Positions 28,215 to 36,515 of a stretch of 64,000 bases of DNA are shown here, piece after piece. Both the position numbers and the translations under genes were made by a program. This DNA is from Rhizobium sp. Root1220 (lineage in GTDB: Bacteria > Pseudomonadota > Alphaproteobacteria > Rhizobiales > Rhizobiaceae): contig NZ_LMDG01000032.1 in assembly GCF_001426265.1 (NCBI RefSeq), forward strand, positions 415,969-479,968, given 5' to 3'. Below the pieces are notes generated by a model. The model was not told where the DNA came from, did no database searches, and was given only the letters and a program-made list of their open reading frames with translations. The stretch's first letter is position 1. Each line of letters opens with the position of its first letter.

Positions 28215-28322
28215 TCACCCCATGGGTCTCTGTTGCAGGGCCGATCTGATGGCCTCGCCAAGTGCGACGCTGCTGAAGGGCTTTGACATCAGCACGGAAC
28301 CCGGGAACCAATCGTCCGCACG
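28215..28322 (-). pseudogene. Remnant of a response-regulator receiver domain
   Basis: Thirty-five codons between an in-frame stop and TGA at 28215 read RADDWFPGSVLMSKPFSSVA followed by LGEAIRSALQQRPMG. This is the last third of a CheY-like receiver, including the conserved Lys-Pro-Phe. Nothing upstream continues the domain, so only a fragment remains, just upstream of the GST gene start. Confidence 0.6.
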
Positions 28323-28452
28323 CTAAAGAACTCCGCCTGAAGAGCGGAGAAATAGAGGAGTGCTAGTGGTGGAAAAGGCGGCCCGGAAAATATCCTTCGA
28401 CGGGATATCGATGAGCAGTGGTGCGTTGCCGTCAATTTCTGGCCATGGTGGG

Positions 28453-28626
28453 CTACGACTTCCAGGGGAATCGGCGGGAGACCGACAACATCTTTGCAAA
28501 AGCGGATGACCGGATATGAACGGCCGTGGTCTCACGGAAGAGCAGTGATACGACGTTGTCGATGACAACGACAATCAGCAGGGCAAATACCAGATAAGCC
28601 GTTGCGGCGATGACCACGGTCGACAT
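28453..28626 (-). CDS. Small membrane protein, 57 residues
   Basis: ATG 28626 has GAGGG four bases upstream. One hydrophobic helix spans about residues 4-27 (VVIAATAYLVFALLIVVVID) followed by a basic tail ending in RRFPWKS. No family recognised. It starts eight bases after the stop of another tiny membrane-protein gene on the same strand, so the two look like a mini-operon. Confidence 0.5.
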   Translation of the reverse strand: MSTVVIAATAYLVFALLIVVVIDNVVSLLFRETTAVHIRSSAFAKMLSVSRRFPWKS

Positions 28627-28633
28627 TTGGCCC

Positions 28634-28711
28634 TCACACCGGGGCGATGAAAAGATAGCAGCCGGCAACAACAAACGACATCAGAATTGCATCGAAATAG
28701 CTTCTGTTCAT
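28634..28711 (-). CDS. Tiny membrane protein, 25 residues
   Basis: ATG 28711 is preceded by GGAGG with good spacing. The product MNRSYFDAILMSFVVAGCYL plus FIAPV is one short hydrophobic helix. It is followed closely by the 57-residue membrane-protein gene. A GGAAC at 28756-28760 (reverse strand) with TCTT sixteen bases on is a partial match to a general-stress promoter. Function unknown. Confidence 0.45.
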   Translation of the reverse strand: MNRSYFDAILMSFVVAGCYLFIAPV

Positions 28712-28893
28712 GACCAGCCTCCGTTTGCTTCTAAAAAGATCGGAGTGTCGTTTTGGTTCCATCTCCAGGGGCCACCGCCGGGCGTTTTGTGCGTAGCAGT
28801 CATGCGCGTTCATTTGTCATCGCCCCTCCCGCGCATCCGGCGTCTTCGTACCATCAATAACTCGGAACCAATGCAGCCATATGACAAACAAGA

Positions 28894-28913
28894 AGGGCGC
28901 CACGTGGCGCCCT
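28894..28913 (-). terminator. Perfect-palindrome terminator of the DUF2934 gene
   Basis: Ten-base arms AGGGCGCCAC and GTGGCGCCCT form a perfect palindrome 28 bases past the DUF2934 stop. On the minus strand it is followed by a T-rich run (TTCTTGTTTGT), which fits rho-independent termination. Confidence 0.75.
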
Positions 28914-28940
28914 ATGATTGCAGATTGATCGACAGTTCGA

Positions 28941-29195
28941 TCATGCCGACTTGGTGCTAGCGGTCTTCTTGGGAGCCGCCGCCTTGACGGCGCCGTTTGC
29001 CTTGCGTGCGGATGCAGTACCCTTCGCACGTGTCTTTACTTCCTTGCCATCGGAAGATGCTGCGGAACCTTCGAGCGCTTCACGTTCCTTCTTGGCCTGC
29101 TCCCAGTGTAGATGGTCTCGCCCAGTCGGATGCCCTTCGTTTTCCCAAAGCGCATAAGCGCGCTTGTTGATCCACTCGTCCCGAGTTTCTGTCAT
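28941..29195 (-). CDS. DUF2934 domain protein
   Basis: 84 residues. The N-terminal half matches DUF2934: EWINKRAYALWENEGHPTGR then DHLHWEQA. The C-terminal half is an Ala/Lys/Thr-rich, histone-like basic tail (KANGAVKAAAPKKTASTKSA). Function is unknown; such genes are common and often multiple in rhizobia. It has its own promoter of the GGAAC-N16-CGTT class and its own terminator, so it is a single stress-type transcription unit. Confidence 0.8.
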   Translation of the reverse strand: MTETRDEWINKRAYALWENEGHPTGRDHLHWEQAKKEREALEGSAASSDGKEVKTRAKGTASARKANGAVKAAAPKKTASTKSA

Positions 29196-29227
29196 CGCCG
29201 ATCTCCAGTCATGTGATGCCGTGGTCT

Positions 29228-29252
29228 AACGCGATACCCAGAGAACAGTTCC
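29228..29252 (-). promoter_or_regulatory. EcfG/RpoE2-type general stress promoter
   Basis: On the minus strand GGAAC (29252-29248) is followed by exactly 16 bases and CGTT (29231-29228). This matches the GGAAC-N16/17-CGTT consensus of alphaproteobacterial EcfG sigma factors. The -10 lies about 33 bases before the DUF2934 ATG. Confidence 0.75.
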
Positions 29253-29564
29253 AGATGAACAGTCAGGATTCAAGCAGTTTTTGACACACTGCAAAAACAA
29301 TTCTTGCGGCGCAGCAAACGACGTCGATATTACCCTTTCTGCCGCTAAAACGGGTTCGGTTATTCTTCGGCGTCAGACCATCCGATCTCGGATTGGTTCT
29401 TGGGGCAAATCTCTATGGTTGGCCCAACCGTTGGCTGTCGCCTGAACCGGGCGGGTCTTCAGGTTGGCTGGACGTAAATCCACCAGGTAGAACACTCTGG
29501 ACGCTGGTCAATTGCCATCGGCTTCACAATTGCGCGCTACGACTTTATCGCTATATTTTCACGA
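29253..29564. other. Intergenic region upstream of cardiolipin synthase gene
   Basis: About 310 bases between divergent transcripts. I see no further gene, repeat or clear promoter pair; control elements of the cardiolipin synthase gene presumably lie here. Confidence 0.35.
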
Positions 29565-31028
29565 ATGTTTTATCTCATATCGACGTACTGGCCGCATATT
29601 CTATTCGTTGTTTCGCTTGCCATGGGAGCGGCGGCGGCGATACATGCCGCGATGACCAAAGAGGAGGTGCGAGCAGCAACCGGTTGGGTCGCCGTCATCA
29701 TCCTTTCGCCGATCATCGGCGCCGTGCTCTACGCCATTGCAGGGATCAACCGCATTCGGCTTGCGTCCCTGAGCGTCAGGCGCGATGCGCTGACACCGGA
29801 CGCGGATTTCGATAAGCTCGAAGCCTTCGACGCCGATGCCGAGCTCGTTATCAGCGGTTTCGGTCGCCGCTTTGCCGCCATGCAGACGCTCGGCGACCGC
29901 GTCACCCGCAATCCGATCTCGACCGGCAATTCCATCGACATGCTGGAAACGGGCGACGAATGCTACGCTGCGATGAAGGCGGCAATCGACAACGCCGAAC
30001 GCAGCGTGCTGCTCGAGACCTACATCTTCGACCGCGACCCGATCGGGTTGAGGATTGCCGATTCGCTTATTGGCGCAGCCAAGCGCGGCGTCGAGGTTCG
30101 CGTGCTGATCGATGCGGTGGGTGCCCGCTACTCTGTTCCCAGTATCCTCGGTTACCTTGCTGAGGGCGGCGTCACCGTCGCGGTGTTCAACGGCAACGTG
30201 ATCATCGGATTGCGCCTGCCTTACGCGAATCTACGCACGCACCGGAAGATCCTGATCGTCGATGGCAGGGTTGCCTTGACCGGCGGGATGAACATCAGGG
30301 CCGGCTTTACCCGCGAGGTGGCCGGTGAGAACTTTGCCCGTGATACGCATTTCAGCCTTACAGGGCCGGTCGTCGCCGATCTCTTCAACGTGGCTGGCGA
30401 GGACTGGCGGTTTGCCACCGGCGAGGTCCTTGAGGGCGAGGCGTGGCGGACAGAGGCGCCCGGGGGACAGCCGGGCGATCCGGTCTTCATGCGTGTCGTC
30501 GCATCGGGACCGGACCGGCGTATCGAGACGAACCACAAGATGTTGATCGGCGCTTTCTCCATAGCGCGAAAGTCCATTCGGATCATGTCGCCATACTTCC
30601 TGCCGGATCGTGAATTGATCAGTGCACTGGCAACCGCCGCAAGACGTGGCGTGGAGGTGGATATCGTCGTGCCCGCCGCCAACAACCTTGTCCTCGTCGA
30701 CCGGGCGATGACCGCGCAGTTCGACCAGATCGTCAGCAACTATTGTCGCATATGGCGATCCAGCGGCGCCTTCAGCCACTCGAAACTTCTGTCGATCGAT
30801 GGCGTTTGGTCCTATGTCGGTTCCTCGAACCTCGACCCGCGGTCGCTCAGGCTGAATTTCGAGATCGACCTCGAAGTCTTCAACGAAGGTTTCTCGACGG
30901 AGATCGACGAACATATCGACGAGGCGATCCGCTCGGCTTCACCGGTGACCCTGGCCGGCTTGCGCAACCGCCCCTTTGCGGTGCGCCTGCTGGATAAGAT
31001 TCTGTGGCTGGGATCACCCTATCTTTAG
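29565..31028 (+). CDS. cls: Cardiolipin synthase
   Basis: 487 residues. Two N-terminal membrane helices (about 5-25 and 38-58) precede two phospholipase-D HKD motifs: HRKILIVDG with His226 and Lys228, and HSKLLSIDG with His405 and Lys407, followed by GSSNLDPRS. This is the architecture of bacterial Cls, which condenses two phosphatidylglycerols or related donors at the inner membrane. The EEP family gene begins about 75 bases downstream on the same strand. Confidence 0.9.
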   Translation: MFYLISTYWPHILFVVSLAMGAAAAIHAAMTKEEVRAATGWVAVIILSPIIGAVLYAIAGINRIRLASLSVRRDALTPDADFDKLEAFDADAELVISGFGRRFAAMQTLGDRVTRNPISTGNSIDMLETGDECYAAMKAAIDNAERSVLLETYIFDRDPIGLRIADSLIGAAKRGVEVRVLIDAVGARYSVPSILGYLAEGGVTVAVFNGNVIIGLRLPYANLRTHRKILIVDGRVALTGGMNIRAGFTREVAGENFARDTHFSLTGPVVADLFNVAGEDWRFATGEVLEGEAWRTEAPGGQPGDPVFMRVVASGPDRRIETNHKMLIGAFSIARKSIRIMSPYFLPDRELISALATAARRGVEVDIVVPAANNLVLVDRAMTAQFDQIVSNYCRIWRSSGAFSHSKLLSIDGVWSYVGSSNLDPRSLRLNFEIDLEVFNEGFSTEIDEHIDEAIRSASPVTLAGLRNRPFAVRLLDKILWLGSPYL

Positions 31029-31103
31029 AGCGCATTTTCGCGCGCTTGGATGTGGCAACTTCCGGCGCGCGGCCTATACTCCGCACCTGAACCAATTCGA
31101 TCA

Positions 31104-31955
31104 ATGGAGCGTCAGCGACCGCCGATGCATGCCAGAAAAGACAGCCTGCCGGCCAGCATCCTTGCGTCCATCAAGAATCGTAGACGACGCCTGGATGCGG
31201 CGCATCCTGAGACAAAGCCGAGAACCGAAGGCACGCTGATCGCCTCCTACAACGTTCACAAGTGCATCGGCAACGATCGCCGGTTCGATCCTGAGCGCAC
31301 CAGCCGCGTAATCCACGAGATCGACGCGGACGTGATCGCATTGCAGGAGGCCGACACCCGGTTCGGCGAGCGTACCGGGATTCTCGATCTCAATCGCCTG
31401 GAGCGGGAAACCGGGCTCATTCCCGTGCCCGTTGATGGCATGGCGAAGGCACACGGCTGGCACGGCAACGTCGTGCTGTTCAAGAGGGGTCTGGTGCGCG
31501 ACGTACACCAGATAAAACTGCCCGGATTGGAGCCGCGCGGGGCGCTGGTGGCCGAAATCGAGCTCGAACGGGGAGGGGCGCTGCGCATCATTGCCGCGCA
31601 TTTCGGGCTGCTTCGTCATTCGCGAGCGCGGCAGGCCAAGATGCTGGTCGAGTTGATGGCCGATCGGGCGGAGACACCGACAATCCTGCTCGGCGACCTC
31701 AACGAGTGGCGGCTCGGCGACCGCTCGTCGCTGCAGACCTTCCAGTCGGTGTTCGGGCAGCAGCCCAATGCCGTTCCAAGCTTTCCGGCCCGGTTGCCTG
31801 TCCTGGCGCTCGACCGGATCATGGCCAACCGGAAGGGCGTCGTGACGGCGGTGGAGGCCCATGACACGCCACTTGCCCGCATCGCCTCAGACCATCTGCC
31901 GATCAAGGCGATCGTCAACCTCGGGCGCGTAGCCGCGCTAACGTCGAAGGGCTAG
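31104..31955 (+). CDS. Endonuclease/exonuclease/phosphatase family protein
   Basis: About 283 residues; ATG 31104 and ATG 31125 are both possible and neither has a strong ribosome-binding site. EEP fold motifs are IASYNVHKCIG, DVIALQEAD with the metal glutamate, LLGDLNEWR and the terminal IASDHLPIKA. Such proteins are often found next to cardiolipin synthase-like genes and may be phosphodiesterases acting on lipids or nucleic acids. No signal peptide is evident. Confidence 0.82.
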   Translation: MERQRPPMHARKDSLPASILASIKNRRRRLDAAHPETKPRTEGTLIASYNVHKCIGNDRRFDPERTSRVIHEIDADVIALQEADTRFGERTGILDLNRLERETGLIPVPVDGMAKAHGWHGNVVLFKRGLVRDVHQIKLPGLEPRGALVAEIELERGGALRIIAAHFGLLRHSRARQAKMLVELMADRAETPTILLGDLNEWRLGDRSSLQTFQSVFGQQPNAVPSFPARLPVLALDRIMANRKGVVTAVEAHDTPLARIASDHLPIKAIVNLGRVAALTSKG

Positions 31956-32048
31956 CCAGGCATCTCTTTCCATTTTGCCATGCTTGACTCCAACGACAGG
32001 CGTGGCACGTTCACGTCGGTATTTCGCCTTGAATGGAGAGGCTTTGCG

Positions 32049-33128
32049 ATGTCTTGGGTACGTTCTCAGCAGCGAAAAATTGCGCGGATCGCCGGAGGGG
32101 TTCCGCAGCGCAGTTCCCGATCGCGCTGGCCAGCCGCCGCGTGGGTAGCGGCCTGCCTTTGCCTGGCAATGCCCGTCATTCCGGCGCACGCCTACGATCC
32201 TCCACCGCAGACGGACGCATCGAAACAGCAGGTCGACAAGCTGGTCGGCCTCTGGAAAGAGCACCATGCCGATGCGGACAGCCCGAAAGAGCGGCGCGCT
32301 GCATTCGAGACACTGATGGCATCGACGCCGGAACCGACGCGCATCCAGATCCGCAATGTCGATGCCGGTGGCGTCAATGCGCAGCTGATCTGGCCGGCTC
32401 GCCTTCACCATCCTGTCGGCCGAAGGGTGATTCTCTACGTTCACGGCGGCGGCTTTAACAGTGGTTCACTGAGGACGCACCGTGCCTTGGCGGGTTCGCT
32501 CGCAAAAGCCGCCTCCGCCGACGTCCTCCTCATCGACTACCGCCTGGTTCCCGAATACACCTACCCCTCGCAGATCGACGACGCGCTGGCGGCCTATCGC
32601 TGGCTGCTCGATTCTGGCTACGACAATGACAATATAGTCATCGCAGGCGACGCTGCCGGCGGCAATCTGGCGATCGAGGCGACGCTACGGCAGATGCAAG
32701 TCAAGGGACCCTTGCCGGCGGCCGTGATCGCCATGAGCCCGATCACCGATCTGGCAGCCGCGGGCGCTTCGGTAAAGAGCAACGCGCTCAGCGATCCGCT
32801 GATCAGCGAGGCCCATCTGAAAGCCTTGAGCAAGGCCTATCTCGGCGAGCGCTCGCCGACAGACCCACAAGCCTCGCCGGTCCAGGCTGACCTGACCGGC
32901 TTTCCACCGCTGTTGATGCAGGTCGGATCCGGGGAGGTGCTTCTGGACGACACCTTGCGTCTTGCCGACAAGGCTCGCCAGGCAGGCGTCGACGTTACGA
33001 CCGAGGTCTGGCCCGGCATGGTTCATCAATGGCAGCTGTTTCCGTTCTGGCTTGACGATGCGCGGCGCGCGAACCAGCGCATTGCCGAATACGCCATGTC
33101 GCATTTCGCCGACAAACCGGCGCAGTGA
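32049..33128 (+). CDS. HSL-type alpha/beta hydrolase with serine replaced by alanine
   Basis: 359 residues from ATG 32049 with GGAGAG upstream. A signal peptide ends near VIPAHA, so it is exported. The hormone-sensitive-lipase family oxyanion motif HGGG is present (VHGGGFNSG), and so are the late acid and histidine regions (LLDDTLRLADKA; PGMVHQWQLF). The nucleophile elbow reads GDAAGG instead of GDSAGG, with Ala202 encoded by GCT at 32652-32654. The classical catalytic serine is therefore absent; the protein is either inactive as an esterase or has another role. Confidence 0.82.
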   Translation: MSWVRSQQRKIARIAGGVPQRSSRSRWPAAAWVAACLCLAMPVIPAHAYDPPPQTDASKQQVDKLVGLWKEHHADADSPKERRAAFETLMASTPEPTRIQIRNVDAGGVNAQLIWPARLHHPVGRRVILYVHGGGFNSGSLRTHRALAGSLAKAASADVLLIDYRLVPEYTYPSQIDDALAAYRWLLDSGYDNDNIVIAGDAAGGNLAIEATLRQMQVKGPLPAAVIAMSPITDLAAAGASVKSNALSDPLISEAHLKALSKAYLGERSPTDPQASPVQADLTGFPPLLMQVGSGEVLLDDTLRLADKARQAGVDVTTEVWPGMVHQWQLFPFWLDDARRANQRIAEYAMSHFADKPAQ

Positions 33129-33149
33129 ACGTCCGGTCGTAGCGGTTGT

Positions 33150-34001
33150 TTAGCCAAAGCGCTTCATCAGGAAGCTGGGGTAAGCTCCTGTAGTTGCGAA
33201 TGCATCTTCCAGATCGCTTTCCGACGCATCGGATAAAATTCCCGTGCGGACGAGCACGGACGCCAGCTGTGCGTCCTGGGCGCCCTTGATGTCATGCGCG
33301 ATGCTATCACCCACACACACAACCGTCGATCGGGCCGGGTTTCCCCACGCCCGCATCGCGACGTCGTACATCTCTCGATGCGGCTTGCCTATCCAGCGGA
33401 CCGAGCCGCCCAAACTTTCGTAAATCTCTGCGATCGCACCGGCTCCTGCAACGTTTATCCCGCCAAACAGCTTGTGAATATCCGGATTGGTGCAGATGCA
33501 CGGAACCTGCCTTGCCGCGGCCGGCTCCAGGATCTCCCGGTAGCGTTCGAGCGGGATGCGTTCGGCCTCGCTGCCGGAGATGATGACCAACTCAGCTTCG
33601 GCGGCATCGTCGACGGTTGCGAGATCGAGGCGGTCTGCGAGGTTGGTGTCGCCGCCGCTCGAGATGGTGAATACCCGCAGGCCCGCCTTGATGCTCCCGG
33701 ATGACGCAAGGATTTCAAAGGCAACGTCGCCCGATGTGACAAACCGGTCGAAAGTTGTCCTGCCAAAACCCAGCTGCGTGAACCGGTCTGCATTGAATTC
33801 GCCGCTCCTTCCGGAGTTCGAAAGCACGATCACATGTTTGTCCGCCGATCGAAGCTCGCTCAGCGCCTCGGCTGCGCCATCGTAGGGGCCTTCGTCGTCG
33901 CGAAGCACACCAAACTGGTCCAGCAAAAAATAGTCGTATTGCGCGATAAGCTGCGAGAGCGATGTCCAGGGGATCTTGTTCAAGGTTTCCTCTTTTCCCA
34001 T
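33150..34001 (-). CDS. HAD superfamily class IIA phosphatase-like protein
   Basis: 283 residues from ATG 34001. The class IIA HAD pattern is visible: a first motif YDYFLLDQFGVLRDD with the DxF/D-type nucleophile, LSNSGRSG as motif II, GKPHREMYDVAMR as motif III lysine and VVCVGDSIAHDIKGAQDA as motif IV. It probably dephosphorylates a sugar phosphate or related metabolite. It overlaps the FGGY kinase gene by 22 bases and belongs to the sugar locus. Confidence 0.85.
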   Translation of the reverse strand: MGKEETLNKIPWTSLSQLIAQYDYFLLDQFGVLRDDEGPYDGAAEALSELRSADKHVIVLSNSGRSGEFNADRFTQLGFGRTTFDRFVTSGDVAFEILASSGSIKAGLRVFTISSGGDTNLADRLDLATVDDAAEAELVIISGSEAERIPLERYREILEPAAARQVPCICTNPDIHKLFGGINVAGAGAIAEIYESLGGSVRWIGKPHREMYDVAMRAWGNPARSTVVCVGDSIAHDIKGAQDAQLASVLVRTGILSDASESDLEDAFATTGAYPSFLMKRFG

Positions 34002-35263
34002 TGGAGGACCAGAGCGGCGGTCCCGACCGCCGCCTCGACCGAGGCCGGCTGTGCAAAGGGCACGCCAAGCGTTCGCTCCCGCATGGATGCCCACACTGTA
34101 TTCTTAGCGCCGCCACCGACAGTCCGGACAGTTTTCAATGGAGCCGACCCAAGGCGCACCAGCCGCTCGTAGCCCATCCGTTCAATCTCCATGATGCCTT
34201 CGAGCACCGCCTGGAAGAATGTGGCTTCGTTTGCAGGGCGGGGCTCGAGACGCGGAGGATAGAGGGGATCGCTTACAGGAAACCGCTCTCCCGCCTTGTT
34301 CAGCGGGTAGTAGTTCAGGCCGGTCGGCCTTGATGGGTCGATCTGAGCGGTCAGTTCCGAAAGGCGCTCATCCCCGAACAGGGACTTGATAACCGCTCCA
34401 CCCGTGTTCGAGGCACCGCCGGGAAGCCAAAAATCGAGCACCCGGTGCGAGTAGACGCCGTACTGCGGCGCGTTCACCGGTCGGCCGGAAGCGAGCTTCA
34501 ACACCATCGTTGACCCGAGCGCCGTGACCGCATCCCCAATTTCCGAAGCTCCGGTCGCGATGAACGACGCACAGCCATCGGTCGTTCCGGCGTGGAAGTG
34601 GCAGTCCGGCGCAAGGCCAAGACCATGCGCGAAACCGTCAACCCGCGCCAGTGACGCGCCGGCGCGAACGACGCGAGGAAGAAGTCGGAGGTCCAGGCCT
34701 GCCTCCTCAATCCACGCCGGCCAGGCTTCGTGCTCGAGGTCGTATCCGGTTTTCAGTGAGTTATTCTCATCCGAGCAGATCTCCTGCAGCCCGAGCTTGC
34801 CAAGAATCCAATCGGCCTGATGCAAGATGCGCGTGACGTTCGCGTGCCGCGCGAGATAGATCCCCCTGGCGAGCGCTGAGCCGGAGCCGCGCGCGGCGCT
34901 GTCTGCCGGGGCAGTTTTCTCGATACGCGCGATAATGGCTGGATCCGGGCACGTGTCGTTGTACATCAACGGCCTGCCGATCGGCTTCAGCTCGTCGTCG
35001 ACGCCAAGGACGGTCCCGGAAGTGCCGTCGACGGCAATCCCCCTGACGTTTGTCAGGTCTGCGGCGGTCGCCAGTGACCGCAGGGCTTGCTCGGTGTTTT
35101 CCCACCAAGCGGCCGGCGAGCGGAAGCTGGCTGCATCTTGAAACGGCGCGCTGGAGATGGCCACGACGTCGCGGTTGTCGTCGATCGCCGCGGCCCTCAC
35201 ACCCGACGTTCCGATGTCGACGCCAATCACGGTCGCGACCCGGTCGGCCGACCTGTCATTCAC
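33980..35263 (-). CDS. FGGY family carbohydrate kinase
   Basis: 427 residues from GTG 35263, preferred because GGAG lies upstream and the overlap with the aldolase stop is then short; TTG 35284 is an alternative. It has the N-terminal phosphate-binding GVDIGTSGVRAAAIDD, the central AVDGTSGTVLGVD, and the C-terminal ADP-site TVGGGAKNTVWASMR. It phosphorylates a sugar or polyol; the exact substrate cannot be read. It is co-transcribed with the class II aldolase gene, so its product may feed or receive the aldolase product. Confidence 0.85.
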   Translation of the reverse strand: MNDRSADRVATVIGVDIGTSGVRAAAIDDNRDVVAISSAPFQDAASFRSPAAWWENTEQALRSLATAADLTNVRGIAVDGTSGTVLGVDDELKPIGRPLMYNDTCPDPAIIARIEKTAPADSAARGSGSALARGIYLARHANVTRILHQADWILGKLGLQEICSDENNSLKTGYDLEHEAWPAWIEEAGLDLRLLPRVVRAGASLARVDGFAHGLGLAPDCHFHAGTTDGCASFIATGASEIGDAVTALGSTMVLKLASGRPVNAPQYGVYSHRVLDFWLPGGASNTGGAVIKSLFGDERLSELTAQIDPSRPTGLNYYPLNKAGERFPVSDPLYPPRLEPRPANEATFFQAVLEGIMEIERMGYERLVRLGSAPLKTVRTVGGGAKNTVWASMRERTLGVPFAQPASVEAAVGTAALVLQWEKRKP

Positions 35264-36332
35264 CTCGAGACGCTCCGCGATCAAGTGCCTGACGGTATTG
35301 TTCGGCCTCCCAGTTCGTTAGTTCGTATTCGTCGGCATCCGAGAGATACAGGACATCGGCACTATCGGGGATGCGGGCAACTACTTCCGCCAGGCATCGG
35401 GCCATGACTTGGCCGCCAGCCGTGAGTTCGTCTGACAGAAGCACTCCCATGCCTGGAACGATTATCAGCTTGGGAGTGGTCGCACCCGCACCTGCATAGC
35501 TGGCAACGAGATCAGATACCGATTGCCCCTGATCCAGAACGCCGATCTCGGTTCCGAGAAATATCACATGGTCGGGGTACATCGAGCCTGCGGTCGCTAG
35601 CCGAATGCTCTCTGGCGAAAGAGCGAGCTGGTGGCTCTCGATATCGCTTGCGGGAAGGTAACCACTCCCCGCGCTCATTGTCTTGAGAGCGTCGAGTGAC
35701 GGTCCTGAAACCTCTCTTGTCGGCATATTCAACGCCGCCGAAACGTTCGCGATTTTCGAGGCAACTTCGTCAACGGTTGTTCCGGTGACGATTATGCCAT
35801 GATTGAAGAGGATCAGAACATCCGGGTCTGAATTCGCGGCTGCATCTACCTCGCGCGCCAGCGGCGTTCCCGGACGACGGTAAGGCACGGTGGTCCACTT
35901 CAAACCTGTCGGGGTCAGCTTTTCGGCCAGCAGTTGGTTGCGCTTTTGGAGCACCGAAAGCGCGATCGCATTGACGCAGTGATAGTGCGCAACAACAGGA
36001 CTGTTGAGGGCGGCATGGAAACTCGTTTCAATCGACGGCCGCAATCCACTCGTATTCAGTTCGCCCACGACGAAATCCGTTGCCTTCTCGGCTCGCGGAT
36101 CTCCTGCGCGCAGGGCATCGACCAGCGGGGCAACCCGGACAGGGACCATGATGTCCCTGTCGTTGGCGTGTGCGAGCCAGGTGCCGGATGCCTTGACCCA
36201 CATCGTGCCGTCGCGCTTCAACGATGTGTTGCCGCCGGCTCCCTGCGTCTTGAGGATGTCGGTTCCAATCTGCCTTGACAGGTTCAGAAATTGATCGAAC
36301 TCGCTGTGCGAGTCCCGTGCTGCCGCCGCCAA
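35256..36332 (-). CDS. Class II aldolase/adducin family protein
   Basis: 358 residues from TTG 36332, chosen because GGAGGAAA precedes it; the ATG at 36422 would put the start inside a repeated operator-like sequence. The N-terminal class II aldolase domain shows GAGGNTSLKRDGTMWVKASG, the acidic residue in SGLRPSIETSFHAAL, and metal histidines in AHYHCVNAIALS and LILFNHGII. It should cleave a phosphorylated ketose or sugar acid, as fuculose- or rhamnulose-phosphate aldolases do. The extra C-terminal 130 residues are longer than those of minimal family members. Confidence 0.8.
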   Translation of the reverse strand: MAAAARDSHSEFDQFLNLSRQIGTDILKTQGAGGNTSLKRDGTMWVKASGTWLAHANDRDIMVPVRVAPLVDALRAGDPRAEKATDFVVGELNTSGLRPSIETSFHAALNSPVVAHYHCVNAIALSVLQKRNQLLAEKLTPTGLKWTTVPYRRPGTPLAREVDAAANSDPDVLILFNHGIIVTGTTVDEVASKIANVSAALNMPTREVSGPSLDALKTMSAGSGYLPASDIESHQLALSPESIRLATAGSMYPDHVIFLGTEIGVLDQGQSVSDLVASYAGAGATTPKLIIVPGMGVLLSDELTAGGQVMARCLAEVVARIPDSADVLYLSDADEYELTNWEAEQYRQALDRGASRGE

Positions 36333-36410
36333 ACGCTTTCCTCCGTATCTGAAAGCTCGAAGTCTCACGATCGTGTGAGCGAACTTTATCTTTATCGTAT
36401 GGCTGCGATC

Positions 36411-36486
36411 GATAATCGTCAATCACGAAGATTCTGCATCATACTATCTTGCGATAGGCGCTTTCATGTGATTATCTTCAATCATC
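36411..36486. promoter_or_regulatory. Direct-repeat operator candidate between divergent sugar operons
   Basis: Two 17-base direct repeats, GATAATCGTCAATCACG (36411-36427) and GATTATCTTCAATCATC (36470-36486), agree at 13 positions and start 59 bases apart. They lie between the aldolase and DeoR-regulator genes, a natural place for the DeoR-type repressor to control both sides. Confidence 0.55.
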
Positions 36487-36515
36487 AGCGGGGAGCGGCT
36501 GGTGGAGGAAGTGCA

